Shown in pieces: positions 17,578-25,759 of a stretch of 48,893 bases of DNA. How positions within the stretch are numbered: the first letter of the stretch is position 1; each line of letters opens with the position of its first letter. The DNA comes from Vulgatibacter sp035565615 (GTDB lineage Bacteria > Myxococcota > Myxococcia > Myxococcales > Vulgatibacteraceae). A program made the translations under genes and the position numbers. Below the pieces are notes generated by a model that searched no databases, was not told the DNA's origin, and saw nothing but the letters and a program-made list of their open reading frames with translations. The DNA is taken from positions 1-48,893 of the forward strand of contig DATMSB010000041.1 of assembly GCA_035565615.1 (NCBI GenBank). Reading direction: 5' to 3'.

Positions 17578-17881
17578 GGAGGCGCCTCGGGGTTGCAAAG
17601 TGGACGAAACTCTACCACGCAGAGGCTGCCGGACCGCCACTTCGTGCCCCGGGGCCCACCGGAACATGGGAGCGAGCCGCCGCGGTTCTGCGAGGGCGTC
17701 CTCCGCAGGCCCCGCGCCTTCCGCCGCGGCAGGGAGCGTCGCCGCCGGCAGGCGCCCGGAAAGGCGCCTCGCGCCTCGCGGCGAAGGGCGCGGACGTGCT
17801 ACCCCGCCCCTGCGGGCGAGGCGTCGCGCCCGGGGACGAAGAAAGCTCCGGCACCGACCGGAGCGAAAGGACCAGAAGAAG
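17578..17881. other. Divergent intergenic region with a perfect hairpin before mazG
   Basis: 304 bases between the TPR gene (minus) and mazG (plus). The one clear element is a perfect inverted repeat, GCTCCGG (17845-17851), six-base loop, CCGGAGC (17858-17864), 17 bases before the mazG ATG. It could be an operator or a 5'-leader hairpin. On the minus strand it is followed by TTTCTT, but no minus-strand gene ends here. I see no good -35/-10 pair for either gene and no additional coding sequence. Confidence 0.5.
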
Positions 17882-18724
17882 ATGAACGAGAAGCCCCGCC
17901 CCACCCTCGCCGACACCCGGCAGCGGGCCAGCGCCGAGCTCGCGAGGCTGGTGGAGATCATGGCCCGCCTGCGCGGACCCGGCGGATGCCCCTGGGATCG
18001 CGAGCAGACCTTCGAGTCGCTCAAGCCCTACCTCGTGGAGGAGGCGTACGAGGTCCTCGACGCGATGGACGCCGGCTCGGCGGCGGAGCACCGCGAGGAG
18101 CTCGGCGATCTGCTCCTGCAGATCGTCTTCCAGGCGGAGATCGCCCGGGAGGCAGGCGACTGGGATCTCGCCGACGTCGTCCAGGGCATCGCCGACAAGC
18201 TCGAGTACCGGCATCCCCACGTCTTCGGCGGCGGGGAGCGGCTCCACGACGCGCAGGAGGTGGAGCAGAACTGGGCCCGCCTCAAGGCGAAGGAGAAGGA
18301 GCGGAAGAAGGGCGGGCGCGTCTCGGCGATCGCCGGCGTCCCCTCCGCGGCGCCCGCGCTGCTGCGCGCGGAGCGGATCACCGAGAAGGCGTCGCGGATC
18401 GGCTTCGACTGGCCGGACGCCGTCGGCGTCCGCGCGAAGCTGGACGAGGAGCTCGCCGAGCTCGATCGCGCCCTCGCTTCCGGGGACGCCAGGGCCGTGG
18501 AGCACGAGCTCGGCGACGTCCTCTTCACCCTGGCGAACCTCGCCCGCCACCTGCGCACCCCCGCCGAGGACGCGCTGCGCAGCGCCATCCGCCGGTTCGA
18601 GGATCGGTTCCACTGGATGGAGGCGAGGCTCCACGAACGGGGCCTGCCCTCGGGTGAGCGGGCGGCGCCGGAGGAGCTCGATGCGCTGTGGGAAGAGGCG
18701 AAGGCGAGGGAGGGATCCCGCTGA
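17882..18724 (+). CDS. mazG: Nucleoside triphosphate pyrophosphohydrolase MazG
   Basis: Hydrolyses (d)NTPs to the monophosphate and pyrophosphate, a house-cleaning and starvation-response enzyme. It is 280 residues with two MazG domains. The first has the signature CPWDREQTFESLKPYLVEEA, with the metal-binding helices in EEAYEVLDAMD and EELGDLLLQIVFQAEIA. The second (about 165-260) has KLDEELAELDRAL and ELGDVLFTLANLARH. Start: the ATG at 17882, which gives the usual family N-terminus a few residues before the PWD motif. It is the only plus-strand gene between two minus-strand operons. Confidence 0.93.
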   Translation: MNEKPRPTLADTRQRASAELARLVEIMARLRGPGGCPWDREQTFESLKPYLVEEAYEVLDAMDAGSAAEHREELGDLLLQIVFQAEIAREAGDWDLADVVQGIADKLEYRHPHVFGGGERLHDAQEVEQNWARLKAKEKERKKGGRVSAIAGVPSAAPALLRAERITEKASRIGFDWPDAVGVRAKLDEELAELDRALASGDARAVEHELGDVLFTLANLARHLRTPAEDALRSAIRRFEDRFHWMEARLHERGLPSGERAAPEELDALWEEAKAREGSR

Positions 18725-19061
18725 CGCGGCGGGTCAATCCCCTCGAAACCGCCCGCCGGCAAGCCCCTCGGCGGGCTGTCGGCCCATTGCCCACAAGCGC
18801 TGTGGGAACTCTGTGGAGCCCCGGGGGCCCGGCCAACGGAATCCAAGGCTTTTCGGGGAGGGGCCGCCGTTGCTGCACCCTGCAGCAATCAGACAACCAC
18901 ACGCTTTCGTTGCCGTTTTTCGCTTCTCGCATCGAGATTTCCACAATCGGGGCGCCCTTCCCCGCCAGGCCGGGAGCCTGTGGGCAGCCAGGTGCCCGCC
19001 GGCCTTGACACCCCGGGCATCCGGTTGATAGAAGGCCCCGCTTTCCGAGAGGTTCCGAAAC
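18725..19061. other. Intergenic region rich in dyads and CCACA boxes, upstream of rpsT
   Basis: 337 bases without a gene. It contains a GC-rich hairpin just after mazG (GCCCGCCG 18751-18758 / CGGCGGGC 18769-18776, no T run); CCCACA/TGTGGG (18790-18795 / 18801-18806); and the perfect dyad TTGCTGCA-CCC-TGCAGCAA (18870-18888). Five CCCACA or TCCACA boxes lie on both strands between 18787 and 18987, alongside a relatively AT-rich stretch at about 18890-18950. The rpsT promoter lies at its right end. The density of structure is unusual for this window; meaning unknown (see findings). Confidence 0.6.
19005..19034 (+). promoter_or_regulatory. Promoter of rpsT
   Basis: A consensus -35 box TTGACA (19005-19010), an 18-base spacer and TAGAAG (19029-19034), followed 27 bases later by the GTG start of rpsT with GAGAGG between. 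It is the best -35 match in the window and suits a highly expressed ribosomal protein gene. Confidence 0.75.
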
Positions 19062-19325
19062 GTGGCGAACACCAAGTCCGCATTGAAGCGCATCCGCCAG
19101 GCCGAGGCCGCTCGCGCCCGCAACGCCTCCATCCGCTCCCGCGTCCGCACCGCGATCAAGAAGGTCCGGACCGCCGTCGACGCGAGCGACGCCGCCAAGG
19201 CGGAGGAGCTCCTCCGCGCCGCGACCAAGACGATCGACCAGGCCGCCGCCAAGGGCGTGCTCAACGCGCGGGCCGCGAGCCGCAAGATCTCGCGCCTGGC
19301 GAAGGCCGTCTCGGCCTCGCGCTGA
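19062..19325 (+). CDS. rpsT: 30S ribosomal protein S20
   Basis: Primary 16S rRNA-binding protein of the small subunit. It is 87 residues and very basic. The N-terminus MANTKSALKRIRQAEAAR and the C-terminal half (AAKGVLNARAASRKISRLAK) match the S20 family along the whole length. Start codon is GTG, with GAGAGG about ten bases upstream. It is monocistronic here, with a consensus promoter before it and a hairpin terminator after it. Confidence 0.97.
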   Translation: MANTKSALKRIRQAEAARARNASIRSRVRTAIKKVRTAVDASDAAKAEELLRAATKTIDQAAAKGVLNARAASRKISRLAKAVSASR

Positions 19326-19346
19326 CGGCAGCGCCCGAAGCTCCTC

Positions 19347-19379
19347 CTCGGCCCTGCACGCCCGCCGTGCCGGGCCGAG
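19347..19379 (+). terminator. Hairpin terminator between rpsT and lptE
   Basis: CTCGGCCC (19347-19354), one mismatch, GCACG (19356-19360), five-base loop, CGTGC (19366-19370), mismatch, GGGCCGAG (19372-19379). The stem has 13 paired positions. Only two T residues follow on the plus strand. It lies 21 bases after rpsT and could serve both that gene and the convergent leuS-lptE transcript. Confidence 0.65.
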
Positions 19380-19571
19380 TTGCGTTTCGGGCTCCCGTCC
19401 GCGAGCGCGCCGAGCTTCGACGCGGACTTCTCGTCTCTCTCCGCGCAGGCGCGTCGTCGCGCGCGCCTCGCGGCTGCCCGCGCCGCTCGAGGCGCCGGCT
19501 CCCTCCCCCCTCCCCTGCGGGAGAGCGTCTCGGCCGCCGCGCGAGGCCGGCTCCGACCGTGGCGCCCGCGC

Positions 19572-20141
19572 TCAGGGCGGGCAGAGCTCCCGCCCCGCCT
19601 GGCGCATCATCCGCTCCGCGAGCCGATGCACCGCCTCCCGGCGGTTGGCGTCGAGGCCCAGCAGGTTCTCCGCCGGCAGGAAGTCCTCGGCGCCGTTGAA
19701 GTCCCGGCGGCACAGCTCCCTGCCGTCCCGCAGGAGCTTGAGGCGCACCGTCCCGGTCAAGCGGTAGATGCCCACGCCCCGCCCGTCCTTCATGGTGGCC
19801 GCCGGCGACGCGATCAGCGAGACGACCTCGCCGTCGATCCGCGCCGGGGACATCGGCCCCGCGGCCCGCCCCTCCCGCGCCAGGTGCTCGGCGAGCGCCT
19901 GCGAGAACACCGCGCCCGCCTCCGGCTCGCTCGATCGGTTGGTGAAGACCGGCACGTACACCGCGCCGACCTCCTCGGGGAAGCCGGGGCCGCCCACCGC
20001 GAATCCGTACCCGCAGGCGGAGGCCGAAAGGCAGGCGAGCGCCGCCGCGAACGCGGTCGCCCGCCTTCGCGCCGCGGCGGAGCAGGACCGGGGCGGCGAC
20101 CCGACGCCGCGCGACCGTCGCCCGCGGCGATCGGGGCTCAA
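19572..20141 (-). CDS. lptE: LPS-assembly lipoprotein LptE
   Basis: Outer-membrane lipoprotein that plugs LptD and helps place lipopolysaccharide in the outer leaflet. It has 189 residues from a TTG start at 20141, which overlaps the leuS stop as TTGA. After an Arg-rich N-region and hydrophobic core comes the lipobox (LSASAC) followed by GYGF, typical of LptE. The body has VGAVYVPVFTNRSSEPEAG, the usual first strand and helix, and the expected size. leuS followed by lptE is a common order in Gram-negatives. The poor lipobox -3 position and the TTG start are the only soft points. Confidence 0.82.
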   Translation of the reverse strand: MSPDRRGRRSRGVGSPPRSCSAAARRRATAFAAALACLSASACGYGFAVGGPGFPEEVGAVYVPVFTNRSSEPEAGAVFSQALAEHLAREGRAAGPMSPARIDGEVVSLIASPAATMKDGRGVGIYRLTGTVRLKLLRDGRELCRRDFNGAEDFLPAENLLGLDANRREAVHRLAERMMRQAGRELCPP

Positions 20142-22612
20142 GGCGCCACCACGAAGTTGATCAGCCTCCCCTTCACCACGATCACCTTGCGGACGGCCTT
20201 GCCGGCGAGGTGCGGCGACACCTTGGCGTCCGCCTCCGCCGCGGCCCGGATGGCGGCCTCGTCGGCGTCCACCGGGACGGAGACCTGGCCCCGAAGCTTG
20301 CCGTTCACCTGCACGGCGTAGGTGACCTCCTCCTCCGCCACCAGCGCCGGATCGAAGGAGGGCCAGTCCTGCGCCTGCAACGACGTCGTCGAGCCGTAGG
20401 CCTCCGCGACCTCCTCGGCGAGGTGCGGCGCGAACGGCGAGAGCATCGCGGCGAGCAGCCGCACGCTCTCCGCCATCGCCGCCCGCTCCTCGTCCGACGC
20501 CGGCTCGATGGGGGTGAGGAAGTTCACCAGCTCCATCGCCCGCGCGATCGCGGTGTTGAACGACAGGCGCTCGATGTCGCCGGTGACCCGGGCCAAGGTC
20601 TTGTGGGCCTCGCGGCGGATCTCCAGCGCCCGCCCGGAGGCGTCCGCCGGCGGCGGCAGCGAGGCGCCGTCCCGGCAGCGCCACGCCAGCCGCCACGTCC
20701 GGTGCAGGAAGCGGGCACAGCCCTCCACCTGCTCGTCCGACCATTGGATGTCCCGATCCGGCGGCCCCGCGAACATGGTGAAGGTGCGGGCCGCGTCGGC
20801 GCCGTACCTCTCCACGATGCTGGCGGGGGCCACCACGTTGCCCCAGCGCTTGGACATCTTGCGGCCGTCGGGGCCGTTGACGATCCCCTGGGTGATGAGC
20901 CGCTTCACCGGCTCGTCGTCGGCGCAGAGCCCCATCTCCTGCATCACCATGGTCCAGAAGCGGAAGTAGAGCAGGTGCATGGTGGAGTGCTCGGGGCCCC
21001 CCACGTACACGTCCACCGGCAGCCACCGATCGGCCTCGGCCCGGGAGAACGGGAGTTCCTCGTTCTTCGGATCCAGGTAGCGGCCGAAGTACCAGGCGGA
21101 GTCCACGAAGGTGTCCATGGTCTCCACCTCCCGCCGCGCCGGGCCGCCGCAGGTGGGGCAGGAGGTGTTCACGAACGACGGCACCTTCGCCAGCGGCGGC
21201 TCGCCCCTGCCGGTGAGCACCGCCTCCACGTCGATGGGAGGCAGCTCCACCGGGAGCTGATCGTAGGGGACCGGGATCCCCTCGTGATCCGGATCGCAGC
21301 GATCGCAGTAGACGATCGGGATGGGCGTGCCCCAGTAGCGCTGCCGGCTGATGCCCCAGTCGCGCTGCCGGTAGGTCACCGCCTTCTTGCCGAAGCCGCG
21401 ATCGGCCGCCTTCTCCGCGATCACCTCCCGCGCCTTGGCCGAGCCCATGTGGTCGAAGCCGTCGCTGCCGTGGAGGATGCCGTCCTCGGTGAAGGGCAGC
21501 TCCGGCCCGCTGCCGTCCGCCGGGCGGACTACGGGCACGATCGGCAGACCGTAGAGGGTGGCGAACTCGTGGTCGCGCTCGTCGTGGGCGGGGACGCACA
21601 TCACCGCGCCGGTGCCGTAGTCGGAGACCACGAAGTTGGCGGCCCACACCGGCAGGAGCGCACCGGTGAACGGGTGGACCACCTTCGCGCCGGTGTCGAT
21701 GCCCTCCTTGGGCAGCTCCTCCTCGTGCCCCTTCGCCGCCGCCTTGCGGGCCTGCTCCGCGGCGAAGGCCGCCACCGCCTCGCGGCGCTCCTCGGGCACG
21801 ATCCGCTCCAGAATCGGATGATCCGGCGCCACCACCAGGTAGGTGCAGCCGAAGATCGTGTCCGCGCGGGTGGTGAAGATCCGGATGGTCTCCGTCGAGC
21901 CGTCGACCCCGAAGTCCAGCTCCGTGCCCTCGCTCCTGCCGATCCAGTTGCGCTGCTTCTTGCGCACCTCCTCGGGCCACTCCTTCAGGCGGTCGAGGTT
22001 CTGCAGGAGCCGCTCCGAGTAGTTCGTGATCCGGAAGGCCCACTCCGCCATCTGGCGGATCTCCACCGGATCGCTCGAGCGCTCGCAGAGGCCGTCCTTC
22101 ACCTGCTCGTTCGCGATCACCGTGCGGCAGCCGGGGCACCAGTTCACGTGGGCGTTGCGCCGGTACACCAGCCCCCGCTCCCGGAACTTGAGGAAGAACC
22201 ACTGGCTCCAGCGGTAGTAGGCGGGATCGTCGGTGGAGATCTCCCGCGACCAGTCGTAGGAGAAGCCCACCCGCTTCATCTCCGCCTTGAACGAGACCAC
22301 GTTCTCGCGGGTGCGCTCGGCGGGATGCCGCTTGTCCTTGATGGCCGCGTTCTCGGCCGGCAGCCCCAGCGCGTCCCAGCCCATCGGGTGGAGGACGTCG
22401 AAGCCCTTCATCCGCTGGTACCGCGCGATCACGTCGCCGATGAGGTAGTTGCGGACGTGGCCCATGTGCAGCGCGCCCGAGGGGTAGGGGAACATCTCGA
22501 GGACGTACTTCTTGGGCCGGTCGCCGCGCCTGCCGGCCACGAAGAGGCCCTCGGCCTCCCACCGCTCCTGCCACTTGGGCTCGATCGCCTGCGGGTCGTA
22601 TCGCTCCTGCAT
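20138..22612 (-). CDS. leuS: Leucyl-tRNA synthetase
   Basis: Class I synthetase charging tRNA-Leu. It has 824 residues from the ATG at 22612, where AAGGAG stands nine bases upstream; an ATG at 22657 would add 15 poor residues. HIGH motif: FPYPSGALHMGHVRNY (HMGH 49-52). KMSKS motif: KMSKR at 585-589, so the final Ser is Arg, a tolerated change. The CP1 editing domain is present (TTRADTIFGCTYLVVAPDHP), as is a CxxC pair before it (CPGCRTVI). A TAGATT box lies 36 bases upstream, without a good -35. It is followed by lptE with overlapping codons. Confidence 0.97.
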   Translation of the reverse strand: MQERYDPQAIEPKWQERWEAEGLFVAGRRGDRPKKYVLEMFPYPSGALHMGHVRNYLIGDVIARYQRMKGFDVLHPMGWDALGLPAENAAIKDKRHPAERTRENVVSFKAEMKRVGFSYDWSREISTDDPAYYRWSQWFFLKFRERGLVYRRNAHVNWCPGCRTVIANEQVKDGLCERSSDPVEIRQMAEWAFRITNYSERLLQNLDRLKEWPEEVRKKQRNWIGRSEGTELDFGVDGSTETIRIFTTRADTIFGCTYLVVAPDHPILERIVPEERREAVAAFAAEQARKAAAKGHEEELPKEGIDTGAKVVHPFTGALLPVWAANFVVSDYGTGAVMCVPAHDERDHEFATLYGLPIVPVVRPADGSGPELPFTEDGILHGSDGFDHMGSAKAREVIAEKAADRGFGKKAVTYRQRDWGISRQRYWGTPIPIVYCDRCDPDHEGIPVPYDQLPVELPPIDVEAVLTGRGEPPLAKVPSFVNTSCPTCGGPARREVETMDTFVDSAWYFGRYLDPKNEELPFSRAEADRWLPVDVYVGGPEHSTMHLLYFRFWTMVMQEMGLCADDEPVKRLITQGIVNGPDGRKMSKRWGNVVAPASIVERYGADAARTFTMFAGPPDRDIQWSDEQVEGCARFLHRTWRLAWRCRDGASLPPPADASGRALEIRREAHKTLARVTGDIERLSFNTAIARAMELVNFLTPIEPASDEERAAMAESVRLLAAMLSPFAPHLAEEVAEAYGSTTSLQAQDWPSFDPALVAEEEVTYAVQVNGKLRGQVSVPVDADEAAIRAAAEADAKVSPHLAGKAVRKVIVVKGRLINFVVAP

Positions 22613-22796
22613 CTCGTTCGTCTCCTTCGCTGCCCTGGCGGTCGCGGAATCTAACAAAATCGCCCGGCTCCGCGTGGTCCTATCCCACGGTCGCCGGGCG
22701 AGGGTCGAGGGCGCGTCCCGATCGGATGGTCAGTGGAGATCCCCGCGACGGCCTCCCGATCATCGAAGCGTCAGGCGCTCTCACGCCTCGTCGTCC

Positions 22797-22825
22797 TTGC
22801 CAGGGATGCCCGCTCCCTTTAGATT
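22797..22825 (+). promoter_or_regulatory. Promoter of asnS
   Basis: TTGCCA (22797-22802), 17-base spacer, TAGATT (22820-22825), then 26 bases to the asnS ATG with a GGAG ribosome-binding site between. One mismatch in the -35 box and two in the -10 box. Confidence 0.65.
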
Positions 22826-22851
22826 CCGGACCCTTTTGACGGAGTTACTTC

Positions 22852-24159
22852 ATGAGCACCCCGCGCGCGTGGATCAACGAGATCGCAAGGTACGAAGGAC
22901 AGGAGGTCGAGCTGCGGGGCTGGCTGGACAACCGCCGCTCCTCGGGGAAGCTGCACTTCCTGCAGGTCCGGGACGGCACCGGCACCATCCAGTGCGTCGT
23001 GTTCAAGGGCGACGTGCCCGAGGAGGTGTTCAAGGACGCCGACCACCTCCCCCAGGAGTCGGCGGTCAAGGTGCGCGGCACGGTGCGGGCGGACGCCCGC
23101 TCGCCGATCGGCTACGAGCTCTCGGTGAAGGAGCTCGACGTCGTCTCCCGGGCCGCCCCCGACTACCCGATCGGCCGCAAGGAGCACGGCGTCGCCTTCC
23201 TCATGGATCAGCGGCACCTGTGGCTGCGCACGGCGCGGCAGCGGGTGGTGATGGCCGTGCGCCACACGATCATCAAGGCGATCCGCGACTACTTCGACGG
23301 GCACGGCTTCCGCCTGGTGGACGCGCCGATCTTCACGCCGGCCGCCTGCGAAGGCACCACCACCCTCTTCGAGGTCCCCTACTTCGAGATGGGCAAGGCC
23401 TACCTCACCCAGAGCGGGCAGCTCTACGGAGAGGCGGCCGCCATGGCGTTCGGCAAGATCTACACCTTCGGCCCCACCTTCCGCGCCGAGAAGTCGAAGA
23501 CCCGCCGCCACCTCACCGAGTTCTGGATGGTGGAGCCGGAGGTCGCGTTCATGGACCTCGAGGAGGACATGGACCTCGCCGAGGACTTCCTCTGCTTCAT
23601 CGTGGAGCGGGTGCTGGAGAACCACGCCAAGGAGCTGGAGACCGTCCTGGAGCGGGACGTCTCCAAGCTGCGCGCGGTGCAGAAGCCCTTCCCCCGCATC
23701 ACCTACGACGAGGCGGTGAAGGTGCTGCAGGCGGCGGGCAACCCGATCCAGTGGGGCGACGACTTCGGCGGCGACGAGGAGACGATCCTCTGCTCCCAGT
23801 ACGATCGCCCGGTGATGGTGCACCGGTACCCGGCGGAGCTGAAGGCCTTCTACTTCAAGCGCGATCCGGAGAACACCAAGCTGGCCCTCGGCGTGGACGT
23901 GCTCGCGCCGGAGGGGTACGGCGAGATCATCGGCGGCGGCCAGCGCGAGGAGGACTACGACCTCCTGGTGAAGCGGCTCGAGGAGCACAACCTCCCCCGC
24001 GAGGCCTTCGAGTGGTACCTCGATCTGCGCCGCTGGGGCTCGGTGCCCCACGCCGGCTTCGGCCTGGGCGTGGAGCGCACCGTGGCGTGGATGTGCGGCC
24101 TGCACCACGTGCGGGAGACCATCCCCTTCCCGCGGATGATGGAGCGGCTCACACCCTGA
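22852..24159 (+). CDS. asnS: Asparaginyl-tRNA synthetase
   Basis: Class IIb synthetase charging tRNA-Asn. It is 435 residues. An N-terminal OB-fold anticodon-binding domain (VELRGWLDNRRSSGKLHFLQ) is followed by the class II core: motif 2 in FRAEKSKTRRHLTEFWMVEP and motif 3 in HAGFGLGVERTVAWM. The LTEFWMVEPE stretch and absence of an aspartate-enzyme insertion point to AsnS over AspS. The gene has its own promoter and is divergent from leuS. Its presence suggests direct Asn-tRNA charging besides any GatCAB route. Confidence 0.96.
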   Translation: MSTPRAWINEIARYEGQEVELRGWLDNRRSSGKLHFLQVRDGTGTIQCVVFKGDVPEEVFKDADHLPQESAVKVRGTVRADARSPIGYELSVKELDVVSRAAPDYPIGRKEHGVAFLMDQRHLWLRTARQRVVMAVRHTIIKAIRDYFDGHGFRLVDAPIFTPAACEGTTTLFEVPYFEMGKAYLTQSGQLYGEAAAMAFGKIYTFGPTFRAEKSKTRRHLTEFWMVEPEVAFMDLEEDMDLAEDFLCFIVERVLENHAKELETVLERDVSKLRAVQKPFPRITYDEAVKVLQAAGNPIQWGDDFGGDEETILCSQYDRPVMVHRYPAELKAFYFKRDPENTKLALGVDVLAPEGYGEIIGGGQREEDYDLLVKRLEEHNLPREAFEWYLDLRRWGSVPHAGFGLGVERTVAWMCGLHHVRETIPFPRMMERLTP

Positions 24160-24340
24160 TCGTCCGGGACGCCGTCCCGATCGTCGCGCCCCGTGAGGCG
24201 AGCGAGCGTCCGCTGATCCCTCCGCCGCGGCACGCGGCGCGGCGCGGATCCCGCGTGCGAACGAGGGTCCCCTCGCCCTCCCGGCCCTCCGGCGCGCGCG
24301 CCGTGGAAAGTTCGCCCTCGGCGCGCGGGTTCCCCTCCGG

Positions 24341-24429
24341 AGACGACCGGCGCGCCCGAGGGCGCGCCGCGTCGGTGGACAACACCCACTGCGTGTCCCG
24401 CAGACGACCGGCGCACCCGAGGGCGCGCC
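24341..24429. repeat. Direct repeat of a 28-base palindromic unit
   Basis: Two copies at 24341-24368 and 24402-24429, 61 bases apart, differing at one base. Each begins AGACGACCGGCGC and contains GGCGCGCCC-GA-GGGCGCGCC (copy 1), a near-perfect inverted repeat; copy 2 has A for G in the left arm. They lie between asnS and the MATE relic, with no gene in this 286-base stretch (24160-24445). A short dyad CGGGACG/CGTCCCG (24165-24179) sits just after asnS. Confidence 0.7.
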
Positions 24430-24445
24430 TCTTCGATCCCCGCCG

Positions 24446-24808
24446 AGCCTCGCCCTGGTCACCCTGCGCCTGCCCTTCATCGGCGCGGTCTTCCAGATCG
24501 CCGACGGCGCCAACATCGTCCTCCGCGGGGTGCTCCGCGGCACCGGGGACGTGCGGTTCACCGCCATCTTCGGGGTCGTCGCCGCCTGGGCCTTCACCCC
24601 GCCTCTCACCTGGCTCTTCGGCCACCGCCTGGGCCTCGGCGCCATGGGCGGCTGGATCGGCCTCGCGGGGGAGATCCCCGCGGGCGCCATCGTCTTCGGC
24701 CTGCGGCTCCAAAGGGGCGGCTGGAGGCGGATCGCCTCCCGGGTGCGCGAGCGCAGCGAGTCGGCCGCCGGCTTCGCCGCCGGCGCCGAGTCACCCGTCG
24801 CCGCGTGA
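24446..24808 (+). pseudogene. Relic of a MATE-family efflux transporter (C-terminal end)
   Basis: The frame reads LALVTLRLPFIGAVFQIADG, then ANIVLRGVLRGTGDVRF, then hydrophobic helices AIFGVVAAWAFTPPLTWLF and MGGWIGLAGEIPAGAIVFGL. The pattern of a dimer of small helices with LRGxGDxRF is the C-terminal region of MATE (MatE) Na+/H+-driven multidrug transporters. About 110 residues of an expected 440-460 remain, there is no start with a good ribosome-binding site, and the first transmembrane half is absent. The left edge abuts a direct repeat. A short ORF from ATG 24530 is open, but I regard the locus as a deletion remnant. Confidence 0.6.
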
Positions 24809-24817
24809 GGCGATGGA

Positions 24818-25336
24818 TCAGGCGCTCTTCGACGCCGGCGCCGGCTCCTCCGCTTCGAGGCGGCGCAGCCACGGTAGGGCGCGCATCGCCGCGTCGAGGG
24901 CGCGCTCGGCGCCTTTGGGATCGGCCGTGAGGAGGGTGACGGCGTGGAAGCCCGCGGCGTGGACGGCGCGCAAGGGCGCCTCCCAGGGGCCGCCGTCCAG
25001 CGCGATCGCCACCCGCTCCCCGCCCGCCCGGCGGACGCGCTCCAGCGCCGCCTCCAGCTTCGTGCCCTTTCCCATCACGAAGAGGCGGCGGATCCGGACG
25101 CTCCCCGCCGGAAGCGCGATGAGCGCCTCTCCGGCCTCGCCCGCGAAGACCCCGTCCTTCACCAGCCGCGTCAGCTTCCCGCACGCCCTCCAGTCCACCA
25201 GGCCCGCGAGGCCGCGCAAGGGGCGATCCTCGAGGCCGGCGAAGGCGACGAGATCCTCGCCGTCGAGGGCGTCGAGGCCCTCGAGATCGAGCGGGAGGAC
25301 GCGGGTGGCGAGCGGGCGGGACACGGCCTCAGACAC
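24818..25336 (-). CDS. Stand-alone M17 peptidase N-terminal-like domain protein
   Basis: 172 residues from a GTG at 25336. The pattern LPLDLEGLDALDGEDLVAFA, DWRACGKLTRLV, GEAGEALIALPAGS, and then RRLFVMGKGTK resembles the N-terminal (macro-like) domain of leucyl aminopeptidases of family M17. The catalytic domain with its zinc ligands is wholly absent, so it is not a peptidase. The start overlaps the nusB stop (GTGTCTGA), hence coupling to the rib-nusB operon. Function unknown; a binding or regulatory role is the simplest idea. An alternative start further upstream would lie inside nusB. Confidence 0.6.
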   Translation of the reverse strand: MSEAVSRPLATRVLPLDLEGLDALDGEDLVAFAGLEDRPLRGLAGLVDWRACGKLTRLVKDGVFAGEAGEALIALPAGSVRIRRLFVMGKGTKLEAALERVRRAGGERVAIALDGGPWEAPLRAVHAAGFHAVTLLTADPKGAERALDAAMRALPWLRRLEAEEPAPASKSA

Positions 25337-25754
25337 GCCCCGCTGCCTTGGCGATCTTGTCGAGGATGCCGTTGACGAAGGCGGGGGAGCCTTCCGCCCC
25401 GAACGTCTTCGCGAGCTCGACCGCTTCATGGATCACCACCCGGCCCGGGGTGTCCGTGTGGAGGAGCTCGAGCGCGCCCAGGCGCAGGACGTTGCGGTCC
25501 ACCCGCGCCATCCGCTCCACCTTCCAGTTCTCGGACTGGGCCTGGATGGCATCGTCCAATTCGCGGCGCCTCTCGACCACGCCCCGAACGAGCTCCTCCG
25601 CGAACGCCCTCGCGCCCTCGGAGGTCCTCTCGTCCATGCTCGCCCAGAAGCGAGAGAGCCCCTGCGCCAGATCGTCGGGCGTGGCGGCCTCGAGGGAGAA
25701 GAGGGCCTGGATCGCCCGCTGGCGACCGACGTGCCTCTGCTGCGGCGCCGGCAT
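25329..25754 (-). CDS. nusB: Transcription antitermination factor NusB
   Basis: Binds boxA RNA with S10 (NusE) to allow antitermination in rRNA operons. It is 141 residues and all-helical. The N-terminus RHVGRQRAIQALFSLEAA and the C-terminal block DRNVLRLGALELLHTDTPGR with VVIHEAVELAKTFG and FVNGILDKIAK are diagnostic. Start: the ATG at 25754, five bases after the ribH stop. The order ribH-nusB is widely conserved. Confidence 0.95.
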   Translation of the reverse strand: MPAPQQRHVGRQRAIQALFSLEAATPDDLAQGLSRFWASMDERTSEGARAFAEELVRGVVERRRELDDAIQAQSENWKVERMARVDRNVLRLGALELLHTDTPGRVVIHEAVELAKTFGAEGSPAFVNGILDKIAKAAGRV

Positions 25755-25759
25755 CTGGG

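Noticed and set aside
15325..18657. An 1110-codon open frame on the plus strand
   Set aside because: Antisense to the DUF4388 and TPR genes and out of frame with mazG; no family features.
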